Below are positions 1 through 6,576 of a stretch of DNA of 29,251 nt, piece by piece. How positions within the stretch are numbered: position 1 is the first letter of the stretch; the number at the start of each line of letters is the position of its first letter. This DNA is from an uncultured Flavobacteriales bacterium. Its GTDB lineage: Bacteria; Bacteroidota; Bacteroidia; Flavobacteriales_D; Crocinitomicaceae. The stretch is from assembly GCA_905479845.1 (NCBI GenBank), contig CAJQOB010000109.1, forward strand, positions 1 through 29,251, given 5' to 3'. Under the pieces are notes generated by a model that did no database searches, was not told the origin of the DNA, and saw only the letters and a program-made list of their open reading frames with translations. Position numbers and translations under genes: made by a program.

Positions 1-91
1 TTTGAGCCAAATCGGCAAGTGTAGAACGCTCCTTAAGAGCTTCCAAAACTACCTTCGTTTTGAAGGAGGATGTAAATTTTCTTCTCGTCAT
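1..91 (-). CDS. IS3-family transposase OrfA, N-terminal part (runs off the window)
   Basis: Reading the minus strand from the ATG at 89-91 gives a peptide beginning MTRRKFTSSFKTKVVLEALK and continuing ERSTLADLAQ up to the window edge. This matches the helix-turn-helix start of OrfA from IS3-family insertion sequences (IS3/IS150 groups), which binds the element ends and is normally fused by -1 frameshifting to the DDE transposase OrfB. Only about 30 residues are inside the window, so whether the element is intact cannot be judged. The gene faces out of the window and the element end lies just to its right. Family recognition is from the conserved N-terminal sequence only. Confidence 0.85.
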   Translation of the reverse strand, partial: MTRRKFTSSFKTKVVLEALKERSTLADLAQ

Positions 92-147
92 TTTTGTAAA
101 TTTAGTTATCTAAACTTACTGTCTTAATTTTTGGGGTATCTACATCA
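92..147 (-). mobile_element. Terminal region and probable inverted-repeat end of the IS3-family element
   Basis: Upstream of the transposase start, the minus strand reads TGATGTAGATACCCCAAAAA and then TTAAGACAGT, beginning at 147. A 5'-TG terminus followed by a run of C and A fits an IS3-family terminal repeat. The other end is outside the window, so the inverted repeat and target duplication cannot be confirmed and the boundary at 147 is a best guess. Confidence 0.55.
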
Positions 148-526
148 GTACCCCCCTAATAATTCTACATCAAAATTTTTAGAGCGATTATATACGAGTA
201 CCTACCTAGTCGAACACCCCTCCCTCTAAAGAAAGTTTCGCCCGTAACCCCCGTAAATACTGATGTTTTTACTTTCATTTACGAGGTATTATTCATATAT
301 TTATATTTGGAATATTATTAGTTCTAACTCCCCATTTTAGTACAGAAACAAAGCTTGATTTGCTATAGTTTACACAGCACTTCTAGCGATAGCTCTGTTG
401 TGGAGTAGGCGATTCTAAAATATGTAATGTTCCAATTTTGAGATTATTAATCGGTAAGTGAAACATAAAGGAGGAGACTTAAATTACACCCCTCATTGAG
501 TCTAGCAACTCAAGGTTCGCAAATTA
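148..526. other. AT-rich intergenic stretch without a recognisable gene
   Basis: No open frame here has coding character on either strand. The only structure I see is a short hairpin, TTGAGT/ACTCAA, at 496-513. The stretch separates the insertion-sequence end from the first toxin-antitoxin cassette and probably contains its left insertion junction. Confidence 0.5.
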
Positions 527-572
527 CAAAAGTGAGTATTGTCGGTCAGATAACTACTGTTATGTTAAACTA
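527..572. repeat. Left flank repeat, copy A (matches 3013-3060)
   Basis: The 45 bases from 527 differ at only about six or seven positions from those starting at 3013. Both copies run through GGTCAGATAAC, a short inverted repeat (ATAAC/GTTAT) and then GTTAAACT. In this copy the toxin stop codon (565-567, minus strand) lies inside the repeat. Each copy sits at the 3' end of a toxin-antitoxin pair on the minus strand. Confidence 0.8.
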
Positions 573-861
573 CTTGGGCTTTATCCTCAGGATTTCTTCT
601 ATTATCCCAGAAAAACAATAATTCGATCTCCCTTTTTCGAATTCTGTAATACAGGGAACTGTGCGGATGAATTACAGCTTTCCTCACTCTTTTAAGAGTT
701 TTGCTCATAGGGTAGGATTTAGGAAATTCTTCAATGTTGTCTAATACTTCATAGGTCGTGAGGACAAAAGTGTCAACTTCTTTCTGAGTGAATCTTTCCT
801 CGATCCAATCAGCTATTTCATCAAAAGTTTCATCTGCTTTCTCCGTCCAAACAATCTCCAT
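565..861 (-). CDS. RelE/ParE-type toxin of toxin-antitoxin pair 1
   Basis: A 98-residue protein beginning MEIVWTEKADETFDEIADWI, the usual opening of the RelE/ParE superfamily: a first strand with a W-T/S motif, then a helical hairpin. The middle has RVRKAVIHPHSSLYYRI, where the conserved basic R/K pair and the S-x-x-Y-R-I strand are typical of ParE-like members, followed by an aromatic strand (ELLFFWDNRRNPED). RelE members cleave mRNA on the ribosome and ParE members poison DNA gyrase; sequence alone does not say which applies. The gene starts three bases after the antitoxin stop and so is cotranscribed with it. Its stop lies inside the left flank repeat. It is only distantly similar to the toxin at 3061-3342. 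Confidence 0.88.
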   Translation of the reverse strand: MEIVWTEKADETFDEIADWIEERFTQKEVDTFVLTTYEVLDNIEEFPKSYPMSKTLKRVRKAVIHPHSSLYYRIRKREIELLFFWDNRRNPEDKAQVV

Positions 862-864
862 TCA

Positions 865-1098
865 CTAAATGTTAAGATGCGGAAATCGTTTCTGATGCTT
901 GGCCTTAATCTGACTGTGTGGAATCGTCTTACCGTTGTCAGCCTGCTCTATTGCCTCTAGAATTCCATTTTTTACCTCCGCAGGAAGATCATCTGCCCAA
1001 TCGGAACTATCCTCTTTGACAAATTCTAGAGTTCTCAAATATTCCATTAACGCTTTCGCTTTGGAATTAGAACCATCAATATGAAATGTGTGTAACAT
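865..1098 (-). CDS. Antitoxin of toxin-antitoxin pair 1
   Basis: A 77-residue acidic protein located first in the two-gene unit, as is usual for antitoxins of RelE/ParE toxins. Its C-terminal half (SSDWADDLPAEVKNGILEAI, then NGKTIPHSQI) lines up with the antitoxin at 3339-3596 (TDWWDELSHTEKASIEKGLE, then NGNVFTSEQV), so the two belong to one family. The shared W-x-D/E-L-x-x-x-x-K segment and the NG-K/N-x-x-x-S-x-Q-[IV]-K ending would be the toxin-binding tail by analogy with known pairs. I see no clear N-terminal DNA-binding domain, so autoregulation is uncertain. A TATCTTTG promoter element ends four bases before the ATG, which suggests a leaderless message. Confidence 0.82.
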   Translation of the reverse strand: MLHTFHIDGSNSKAKALMEYLRTLEFVKEDSSDWADDLPAEVKNGILEAIEQADNGKTIPHSQIKAKHQKRFPHLNI

Positions 1099-1102
1099 AT
1101 AT

Positions 1103-1110
1103 CAAAGATA
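1103..1110 (-). promoter_or_regulatory. Bacteroidota -7 element (TATCTTTG) of TA pair 1
   Basis: On the minus strand TATCTTTG matches the Bacteroidota housekeeping -7 consensus TAnnTTTG and lies four bases before the antitoxin ATG. The same element is at the same place in TA pair 2. A start site a few bases downstream would put transcription at, or next to, the start codon. Confidence 0.6.
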
Positions 1111-1234
1111 ACGGAAAAAGAGGGAAGATCATACAGTTAGTGGAAGAAACATGGGGTTAACCTCCTTCGTCTAGCTCAGTCGGGATTGGTTATTCGGTCT
1201 TCTCTCATTCTTTCCTTTTTTCTCACAAAAACAT

Positions 1235-1293
1235 AAAAGACAAGCACAAAAAATCTGCCCGGCATAGCTGGGCATTTTTTGTCACTTGCTTTT
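1235..1293. other. Large conserved hairpin, copy A
   Basis: Outer arms AAAAG and CAAG (1235-1239, 1241-1244) pair with CTTG and CTTTT (1285-1293). Inner arms ACAAAAAA (1246-1253) and TGCCC (1256-1260) pair with GGGCA and TTTTTTGT (1270-1282), with loop GGCATAGCT. It could act as a bidirectional terminator or as a recombination or structural element. Its equivalent at 3733-3803 keeps the pairing although the sequence has changed. Confidence 0.7.
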
Positions 1294-1303
1294 AATCGCA
1301 CTT

Positions 1304-1325
1304 AACACGGTTTGACAACCGTGTT
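1304..1325. terminator. Perfect 9-bp hairpin, possible terminator
   Basis: AACACGGTT (1304-1312), loop TGAC, AACCGTGTT (1317-1325), followed by further T residues. It is terminator-like on the plus strand, but no plus-strand gene ends just before it. It lies directly outside the right flank repeat and has no counterpart near 3810. Confidence 0.4.
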
Positions 1326-1727
1326 TTCATTGCTTGTTTTGTTCAACGACAGTCATTCTCTCGTTCAGTCGTGTCTACTTTGTCCGCAAAACTTCGTCAG
1401 GTATCTTTTCCTTCGTGAACTTCGGTCAAGCATCCTGTCATGTTTCTATGCGTCCACCGCCACTTAATTTAGCTCGCCTGCTGGGTCGCCTCGGCTGCAA
1501 AATCTGTCATCATTTTTCTAAAAAATACCGCCATACTTTTTGTGTAGTTCATCGTGCCTGCTCGCGCTGCTCCGCGGGCGCGTCTCCTTCAGTGGTCACT
1601 TTCACTTATTTCGTAAACTCATAAGTTTTTCGTTCCTCCCCTCGGCTCTCTCTCGCTTTCGGCTCGGCTTCACCTACCATGACTTCGCTACGCTACGCAG
1701 GGGAGAGTCATCACAACCAAGGCTGAT
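1326..1727. other. Pyrimidine-rich non-coding stretch
   Basis: The plus strand is dominated by C/T runs (TTCGTTCCTCCCCTCGGCTC; CTCGCGCTGCTCCGCGGGCG). Two overlapping open frames here (1334-1624 and 1540-1731) have composition dictated by this skew, have no recognisable domain, and start without a plausible signal, so I do not call them genes. The last 45 bases are open in the frame of the next gene (from the TGA at 1680) and encode a protein-like lead-in (TTKADVKLGIEL), which suggests that gene was once longer. Confidence 0.55.
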
Positions 1728-2063
1728 GTGAAGCTCGGAATTGAACTGTTTTTTGATAGCATTTGGTTAAAGATTGATGAACTCAATGGTCCACTTCGTG
1801 CATTCTTTGAACAACTCAAAACTTATGTTGAAAAGCAAGGTGATCGCGAGTATAGATTTACTCAAGGTGAAGTGCGACAAGCTCTGAATATTTCATCAGC
1901 AGGAATCAAACGATTTATGCGTGAACTTGTTTCACTCGAATATCTCTGTGTCCTATCTGGAGCAAAACACAGTGGTTACTTGTATTCAATTGAATATTGG
2001 GATGACTTCAAAAAGCTGAAATCAGATATCAAAACAACGCTTAAAAAACAATTAGATCAGTAG
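1728..2063 (+). CDS. Winged-helix-like mobile-element protein, probably a C-terminal remnant
   Basis: The GTG at 1728 gives 111 residues (MKLGIELFFDSIWLKIDELN...). No ATG, GTG or TTG lies further upstream in frame before the TGA at 1680, but the codons between read sensibly (VITTKADVKLGIEL). I therefore suspect this is the tail of a larger protein cut by a recombination event. Residues about 45-80 (FTQGEVRQALNISSAGIKRF, then MRELVSLEYL) look like a helix-turn-helix or winged helix. From memory the whole resembles the C-terminal part of primase-type (CHC2/toprim) proteins that sit next to tyrosine recombinases in Bacteroidota mobile elements; that is recollection, not a search. The stop overlaps a palindrome, and the recombinase follows 79 bases later. 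Confidence 0.55.
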   Translation: MKLGIELFFDSIWLKIDELNGPLRAFFEQLKTYVEKQGDREYRFTQGEVRQALNISSAGIKRFMRELVSLEYLCVLSGAKHSGYLYSIEYWDDFKKLKSDIKTTLKKQLDQ

Positions 2064-2128
2064 TGGATCAAAAACCCTTGATCCACCTCCATGCCTTGTC
2101 ACTACACAAAATGGGGCTTGGTGGATCA
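2063..2128. promoter_or_regulatory. GTGGATCA palindrome and repeat between the two element genes
   Basis: GTGGATCAA (2063-2071) and TTGATCCAC (2078-2086) form a perfect 9-bp inverted repeat around AAACCC. A further GTGGATCA lies at 2121-2128, 15 bases before the recombinase start. This could be an operator controlling the recombinase or a terminator of the preceding gene. The extra half-site favours a protein-binding site. Confidence 0.45.
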
Positions 2129-2142
2129 TAGATCAAAAAACT

Positions 2143-2880
2143 ATGAGAGACCTTTTTCAACAACTACTCGAAGAATACACCCGCTCAATTGAGGTGCGTC
2201 ATTATGCTTCGCATGTGATGTATAAGTTCGCCGTGAAAGAATTCTTAGAATTTCATTCCAAACGCGCTAAACACTCAACCAATTTTTCACAAGCTGATAT
2301 GATCGCTTACTTCGAGTATATCACAACGCGCAATAACAAAAGGCGTTCTGGAACGCTTGCACAAAGTACAATCAATCACTATCTATTCGCTATTCATTTA
2401 TTGTTCGATTATCTTCTAACAATGGGTTATGAAGATGCACTTCCCATCGTTCCAGCTTACCTTCGTGCAGAACAAACTGACCCAAGTGTTTTAAGCATTG
2501 ACGAAGTCAAAGAACTGTATCGTTACTGTGAAAACAAAGAAGAAACTGCAATTCTCTCCGTTGCCTATGGTTGTGGGCTTCGTTGTTCTGAAATTGAAGC
2601 TTTGAATATTAAAGACGTTCTTTTGCGCGATGGAATCTTAATCGTTCAGAATGGCAAGAATGCCAAACGTAGGGAAGTTCCTTTGTCTGATAAAGTTGTT
2701 TCAGACTTGAAGGATTATTTACACAACTATCGAACTTTGAAGTCCAAAAATCGCCAGGCGTTTTTTGTCAACAAATACGGTTATCGCTTACGTGGAAATT
2801 CAATCAATAAACGAGTAGTTCAAATTACTGAACGAACTTCAATCACAAAACGTGTCACGCTGCACGGTGTAACGAACTGA
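2143..2880 (+). pseudogene. Tyrosine recombinase (XerC/D-like), truncated in the catalytic domain
   Basis: The 245 residues contain an N-terminal SAM-like core-binding domain (residues about 5-100) and most of a phage-integrase catalytic domain. The first catalytic Arg is in GCGLRCSEIEAL (R147) and the beta-hairpin Lys in NGKNAKRREVPL (K172). The reading breaks at VTLHGVTN: intact relatives continue H-G-L-R-H-S and finish with the nucleophilic Tyr about 35 residues later. H241 is present, but the second Arg, the last His/Trp and the Tyr are lost, so strand exchange is impossible. Family length is about 290-300. After the stop the sequence belongs to another reading frame (see 2859-2981), so this is a junction rather than a simple point mutation. 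It lies between two TA cassettes that share flanks, which suggests it once belonged to the element that carried them. Confidence 0.85.
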
Positions 2881-2981
2881 ACAAAGAATATAGCGATAAG
2901 CTAACTTCAAAGGAAAGTATCCCAGAAGAAGAGTTGATTGAAATAATTAATAGTTATAGTGAGAAATGTGGAAATAAGTAA
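2859..2981 (+). pseudogene. 3' fragment of an unidentified gene joined to the recombinase
   Basis: In the frame one base off the recombinase, the sequence from about 2859 reads on to a TAA at 2979-2981 and gives a charged helical peptide: NELNKEYSDKLTSKESIPEE, then ELIEIINSYSEKCGNK. No start codon lies in front of it in this frame. It looks like the C-terminus of a small soluble protein whose front half was lost when it was joined to the recombinase around 2865-2875. I do not recognise the family. Confidence 0.4.
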
Positions 2982-3012
2982 ACTCATTATGAACCGCAAT
3001 GTTTACTCCGTG

Positions 3013-3060
3013 CAAAAGTGAGCATTGCTGGTCAGATAACATGTGTTATGTTAAACTGAC
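3013..3060. repeat. Left flank repeat, copy B (matches 527-572)
   Basis: CAAAAGTGAGCATTGCTGGT followed by CAGATAACATGTGTTATG and TTAAACTGACTT. The small inverted repeat is kept (ATAACA/TGTTAT) although its loop differs from copy A. It sits immediately after the stop of the second toxin. Confidence 0.8.
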
Positions 3061-3342
3061 TTAGTATTCGTGATCTTGTTTATTCCCGATAAAAGTAACG
3101 AATACGATATCATCACCGTCAATTTGATAAACTAAACTATTGTGCTTTCCTAGAACCGCTTTTCTGAGATACTGCTTCTTATCTGAAATTGGGAATGAGT
3201 TTGGGAAATCCTTCAATTGCTCCTCCATTTCATCTACGGAATCAATGAAGTTTTGGGCTGCTTTGACAGTCCATTCTTCAAGCAAATATGCAATTGTGGA
3301 ATCGTAGGTGTGGCGCGCTTGACCAGTCCAAATAATATTCAT
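3061..3342 (-). CDS. RelE/ParE-type toxin of toxin-antitoxin pair 2
   Basis: A 93-residue protein opening MNIIWTGQARHTYDSTIAYL, with the same fold signature as the toxin at 565-861: a W-T strand, a two-helix hairpin, then YLRKAVLGKHNSLVYQIDGD with the conserved R-K-x-x-x-x-x-H-N/S-S-L-x-Y strand, and a final hydrophobic strand. Its ATG overlaps the antitoxin TGA by four bases (ATGA), which implies coupled translation. Overall similarity to the first toxin is low, so the two are diverged family members rather than a recent duplication. The cellular target (ribosome-bound mRNA or gyrase) cannot be read from the sequence. Confidence 0.88.
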   Translation of the reverse strand: MNIIWTGQARHTYDSTIAYLLEEWTVKAAQNFIDSVDEMEEQLKDFPNSFPISDKKQYLRKAVLGKHNSLVYQIDGDDIVFVTFIGNKQDHEY

Positions 3343-3596
3343 TTAAAACGGAGTTGTGGGTATTTTTTAGCCATTTCACTTTTCACCTGTTCCGAGGTAA
3401 AAACATTTCCGTTTTTGTAATCTTCGAGTCCTTTTTCAATTGACGCCTTTTCAGTATGTGAAAGTTCATCCCACCAATCTGTGCCATCAACTTTATCAGC
3501 ACTCGAAAGCAAGGTGTAAATAGCCTGCAACTTCGAATTGTCATTTATTCGACTGATCAGATTAATTAGATTGGATTTTAACTCTGCCGTACTCAT
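3339..3596 (-). CDS. Antitoxin of toxin-antitoxin pair 2
   Basis: I start the protein at MSTAELKSNLINLISRINDN (ATG 3594-3596), not at the upstream in-frame ATG at 3635. The shared promoter element TATCTTTG (3602-3609) lies inside the longer version, and the equivalent position in pair 1 is also the start codon. That gives 85 residues. The C-terminal half (TDWWDELSHTEKASIEKGLE; NGNVFTSEQVKSEMAKKYPQ) is homologous to the antitoxin at 865-1098. The N-terminal helix (STAELKSNLINLI) resembles other small antitoxins of RelE/ParE-like toxins. It is expected to bind and neutralise the toxin encoded four bases into its stop. Confidence 0.82.
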   Translation of the reverse strand: MSTAELKSNLINLISRINDNSKLQAIYTLLSSADKVDGTDWWDELSHTEKASIEKGLEDYKNGNVFTSEQVKSEMAKKYPQLRFK

Positions 3597-3601
3597 ACTA
3601 T

Positions 3602-3635
3602 CAAAGATAACGCAAAAACAGATGAAATCATACAA
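3602..3635 (-). promoter_or_regulatory. Promoter of TA pair 2
   Basis: The -7 element TATCTTTG (3602-3609) ends five bases before the antitoxin ATG. A TTG (3633-3635) 23 bases further upstream may be the -33 element, although the spacing is a little long; copy A has CTG there. Transcription would begin almost at the start codon, giving a leaderless mRNA. Confidence 0.5.
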
Positions 3636-3732
3636 TTAGTGGAAGAAACATGGGGTTAACCTCCTTCGTCAGGCTCAGTCGGATCGCGTAATTCGGTCTT
3701 CTCTCGTTCATTCCTTTAGTTTCACAAAACAT

Positions 3733-3803
3733 AAAAGCAAGTGCAAGACAAGCACAAGAAAAATGCCTGGCTGACGCTGGGCTTTTTTTGTTCACTTGCT
3801 TTT
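3733..3803. other. Large conserved hairpin, copy B
   Basis: AAAAGCAAGTG (3733-3743) pairs perfectly with CACTTGCTTTT (3793-3803). An inner stem pairs the ACAAGAAAAATGCC side with GGGCTTTTTTTGT around the loop sequence TGGCTGACGCT. The outer stem is longer than in copy A. Loop and arms differ between copies while pairing is kept. Confidence 0.7.
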
Positions 3804-3980
3804 AGCGTTCGCAAGCCGTGTGACCACATGCGTTACCCGACCTGTTATCCAAGGTTTTCAATTTGGGTGATCGAAACAGAAGTAGAATACTTATAGTTCA
3901 ATAACATTTTGAATTACAAGAAATGCGTACTCTTGTAGTACATGAATCCTGTTGTATCTGGGTTCGAATGATGATTTTAT

Positions 3981-5478
3981 ATGTCTTTTAGAAATTATTG
4001 CCTAACACTTTTTTTCACTTTTAGCTTACTTTCTGTATTTGGGCAAGACACTTCATCTGAACACTATGATGTTCGATCTGGTCTTTCGAGTAATGAGGTG
4101 TACCACATGTATCAAGACAAAAATGGCCTTCTATGGTTTGCAACAGATCGTGGTATCTGTTCTTACGATGGTTATGAATTCACAAGATATGGGATTGAAG
4201 ATGGCTTAACTTCCAGCACCGTTTTTCGATTTTACCCGTAGGAGGATGGAAGTATTTGGTGTACCACTCAAAATAATCGCTTATTTTATTTTTTTCCCGA
4301 TAGTCTCATTTTTCATTCGTTTCAATACAACGATTCCTTTTCACAAGCATGTCACGGTTATACGGTAGACGATTTATACATAGCTGAATCAGGAAAGATT
4401 TTCGTGAGCTTTATACAAAGTTCAGGATACGTTTCGGTACTTAATGGTATTGTTGAGGATTATTCGAAAGACGGAAAATCAACAGGGATTTCTTTTGCAC
4501 GTGTTGGAGAGGGTAAGTATTTCTCGTACCTCAGTAAACAGAAGAATCAAATCCCTTTATATAATGAAGGGCGATACTAATGTAGTAACGTATGAAATGT
4601 CAGATCTCTCATATCATAAGGTTGCTTTAAGGGGAAATATCACATTGATATCTGGTTACAGGTCAGTTAAGCTGATTATCAATAGAGAGGAAAAATGGAA
4701 ACTGAGGAAAGAAGGGAATACTCCAATTGGTTTAGGGTTTTGTGATGAAAAGCACGTTTGGATAGGATACAGGGATGCTGGACTTGTTATATATGACCTT
4801 CAAGGCAAGTATGTTCGGTCGTACCTAATTGGGGAAAGTGTGTCAAGAGTATTGAACGATCATGAGGGTGGAATTTGGTTTAGTACGGTTTCAACAGGGG
4901 TATATTATTTTAGAGATATCGATGTAAAAGAGTACCTAATCAATGGATCTGAAGTGGCCAATTATAAACTTTCCAAGCATAAGAGCGGTGACTTAATTGT
5001 TCATGTTCGGTCCGGTAAATCTTATAGAAGGACGAATAATGTATTCAATTTGTTTAGTTCATCACCGAGTGATCGCCCAGGTTCATATGCATATTATCCC
5101 GCTTTAACGATGGAAGTTGAAAGCGGAATCATCCAATTCAGGGATGTTATGAAATTTTCTTTTGATGACAGAGAGATTATTTATAAAAGTGGATATATCG
5201 GTAGGCTATCAGATGAATTGGATAAAAGCCCACTGATTGCTGGAGGGCCTTTTTTCATGCGTAAACTTTAGGTTGCGGTGGATTCAAACCTAGGTTTGAA
5301 TGCTCACAGAAATCTGTTGCGGAATTCGCAAGTTTCATTCTACAGGTTGTGGTATTCAATTATCGATAGCAAGAACAAAAGGCAATATTTGTTTCCGAAA
5401 CCCTTGTGGATCAAGAAGTGTTCTTCCAATCATCAAATGAGAGTGCAATTCTATCTAACAACATGCAATTCGTTGTAA
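3981..5478 (+). pseudogene. Two-component regulator propeller protein, decayed
   Basis: Starts with a signal peptide (MSFRNYCLTLFFTFSLLSVF, then GQ) followed by SGLSSNEVYHMYQDKNGLLW, the hallmark of Reg_prop beta-propeller blades found in periplasmic sensors of Bacteroidota hybrid and LytS-type kinases. A TAG at 4239-4241 interrupts the frame (probably CAG originally). The same frame continues sensibly (EDGSIWCTTQNNRLFYFFPD) to about 4578, where the reading moves to another frame. That frame gives further blades (EKHVWIGYRDAGLVIYDLQG; EGGIWFSTVSTGVYYFRDID) up to the TAG at 5269-5271. A degenerate tail follows to about 5478. The transmembrane and kinase parts are absent; the desaturase begins right after. 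At least one nonsense codon, one frameshift and a lost 3' half make function very unlikely. Confidence 0.8.
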
Positions 5479-5505
5479 GCGATTTCACACAATAACCACA
5501 ACACT

Positions 5506-6576
5506 ATGCAAAAAGTTAAATTTACCCAATCACTCAGCACACCATTCTACCTTGAAGTCAAGCAAAAAGTGAATGCCTATTTCGCATCTCGCTCTAACAA
5601 CAGAAAGGCAAATGCGCATATGCGCTCTAAAATTATCTTGATATTCCTGATTTTCTTTGTCTCCTATGGATTATTAGTCAGCAATGTTCTCAGCCAGACT
5701 CAAATGCTTTTTACCACAATCTTATTTGGCTTATCCAATGTCTTAATTGCATTCAATGTTGCTCATGACGCTTCCCACGATGCTTTGTTTAAAAAACAAA
5801 AGTGGAATAAACTATTTTCATACTCGTTCAATTTGATTGGGGTAAACCAGTATATCTGGGACATCAAACACAACCGCTCTCACCACGCATTTACGAACAT
5901 AGAAGGCTTGGACATGGATATCGCGCAGGCTAAAATTGCGCGTGTAGTTGAATCAAGTCAACGTAAATGGTTCCATCGCTACCAACACATTTACCTTCCT
6001 TTCATTTATCCTACGGCAAGTCTCTTTATGATTTTTGTTAAAGATTTTCAAATGTTTGCCGTGAAAAAATATGGCAACAGCGTGCACAACGGACACCCTC
6101 GAAAGGAGTATGCCATTCTGTTTATCTCTAAGTTATTATATATCACCTATACACTGATCATCCCAATGATTGTAATCAATCTAGTCTGGTGGAAAATTCT
6201 GGTAGGGTTTCTCATTATGCATTTAATTATGGGCGTGTTTTTAGCAATAATTTTGTTCCCTGCACATGTTTTGGATGACAGTCCATTTCCAAAGCCCGAC
6301 GACAGTATGGAAATACACAACAGCTGGGCTATACATCAAGTAGAAACGACTACGAACTTTGCTGCCAATAGCAGACTGATTACTTGGCTTGCTGGCGGAT
6401 TGAATACCCATATCGCCCATCACTTGTATCCTAATATCTGTCACATTTATTATTACGATCTGACTAAAATCATTCGAGAAGTGGCACAAAAGCATGAAAT
6501 TTCCTTTCGTGACAAAACCATGTTCGGAGCGTTGAAATCACATTTCACATACTTCAAACGCTTGGGCAGGAAGTAA
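5506..6576 (+). CDS. Membrane fatty acid desaturase (acyl-lipid/acyl-CoA type)
   Basis: A 356-residue integral membrane protein with the three histidine boxes of the diiron membrane desaturases: HDASH (H87, H91), HNRSHH (H122, H126, H127) and HIAHH (H302, H305, H306). Hydrophobic segments lie at about 42-62, 66-86, 205-225 and 228-250, matching the usual two membrane hairpins. The spacing and the NTHIAHHLYPNICH third box resemble the linoleoyl-CoA/delta-6-like branch, but there is no cytochrome b5 domain and Q-x-x-H-H is replaced by H-x-x-H-H. The enzyme would insert a cis double bond into membrane acyl chains using O2 and electrons from ferredoxin or a reductase, for example for membrane fluidity in the cold. 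The regiospecificity cannot be deduced. It appears to be a single-gene unit. Confidence 0.92.
   Translation: MQKVKFTQSLSTPFYLEVKQKVNAYFASRSNNRKANAHMRSKIILIFLIFFVSYGLLVSNVLSQTQMLFTTILFGLSNVLIAFNVAHDASHDALFKKQKWNKLFSYSFNLIGVNQYIWDIKHNRSHHAFTNIEGLDMDIAQAKIARVVESSQRKWFHRYQHIYLPFIYPTASLFMIFVKDFQMFAVKKYGNSVHNGHPRKEYAILFISKLLYITYTLIIPMIVINLVWWKILVGFLIMHLIMGVFLAIILFPAHVLDDSPFPKPDDSMEIHNSWAIHQVETTTNFAANSRLITWLAGGLNTHIAHHLYPNICHIYYYDLTKIIREVAQKHEISFRDKTMFGALKSHFTYFKRLGRK

Larger units (their letters stand above)
1099..1293. repeat. Right flank repeat, copy A (matches 3597-3803)
   Basis: These roughly 195 bases align with 3597-3803. Shared blocks in order are: ATCAAAGATAACG, a GGAAGAAACATGGGGTTAAC block, CTCCTTCGTC..GCTCAGTCGG, TTCGGTCTTCTCTC, AACATAAAAG and CACTTGCTTTT. 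The block holds the TA promoter, a GGGGTTAACC palindrome core and a large hairpin. Similarity ends abruptly at the right arm of the hairpin. Confidence 0.82.
3597..3803. repeat. Right flank repeat, copy B (matches 1099-1293)
   Basis: Carries the same ordered blocks as copy A, including GGAAGAAACATGGGGTTAAC, the pyrimidine-rich TTCGGTCTTCTCTC, and a hairpin. Small insertions (for example AGTGCAAGACAAG near 3740) make it slightly longer. Past 3803 the two copies no longer align. Confidence 0.82.

Noticed and set aside
1334..1731. Two overlapping plus-strand open frames in the pyrimidine-rich stretch
   Set aside because: Composition is fully explained by C/T skew, with no domain, no promoter-like start and mutual overlap, so they are not genes.
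527..3803. Classical integron attC sites (GTTRRRY near each TA cassette; GTTAAAC occurs in both left flanks)
   Set aside because: I could not find a matching RYYYAAC partner forming the two-box attC structure, and the recombinase lacks an IntI-specific insertion as far as it can be read. A cassette idea is kept, but without the attC label.
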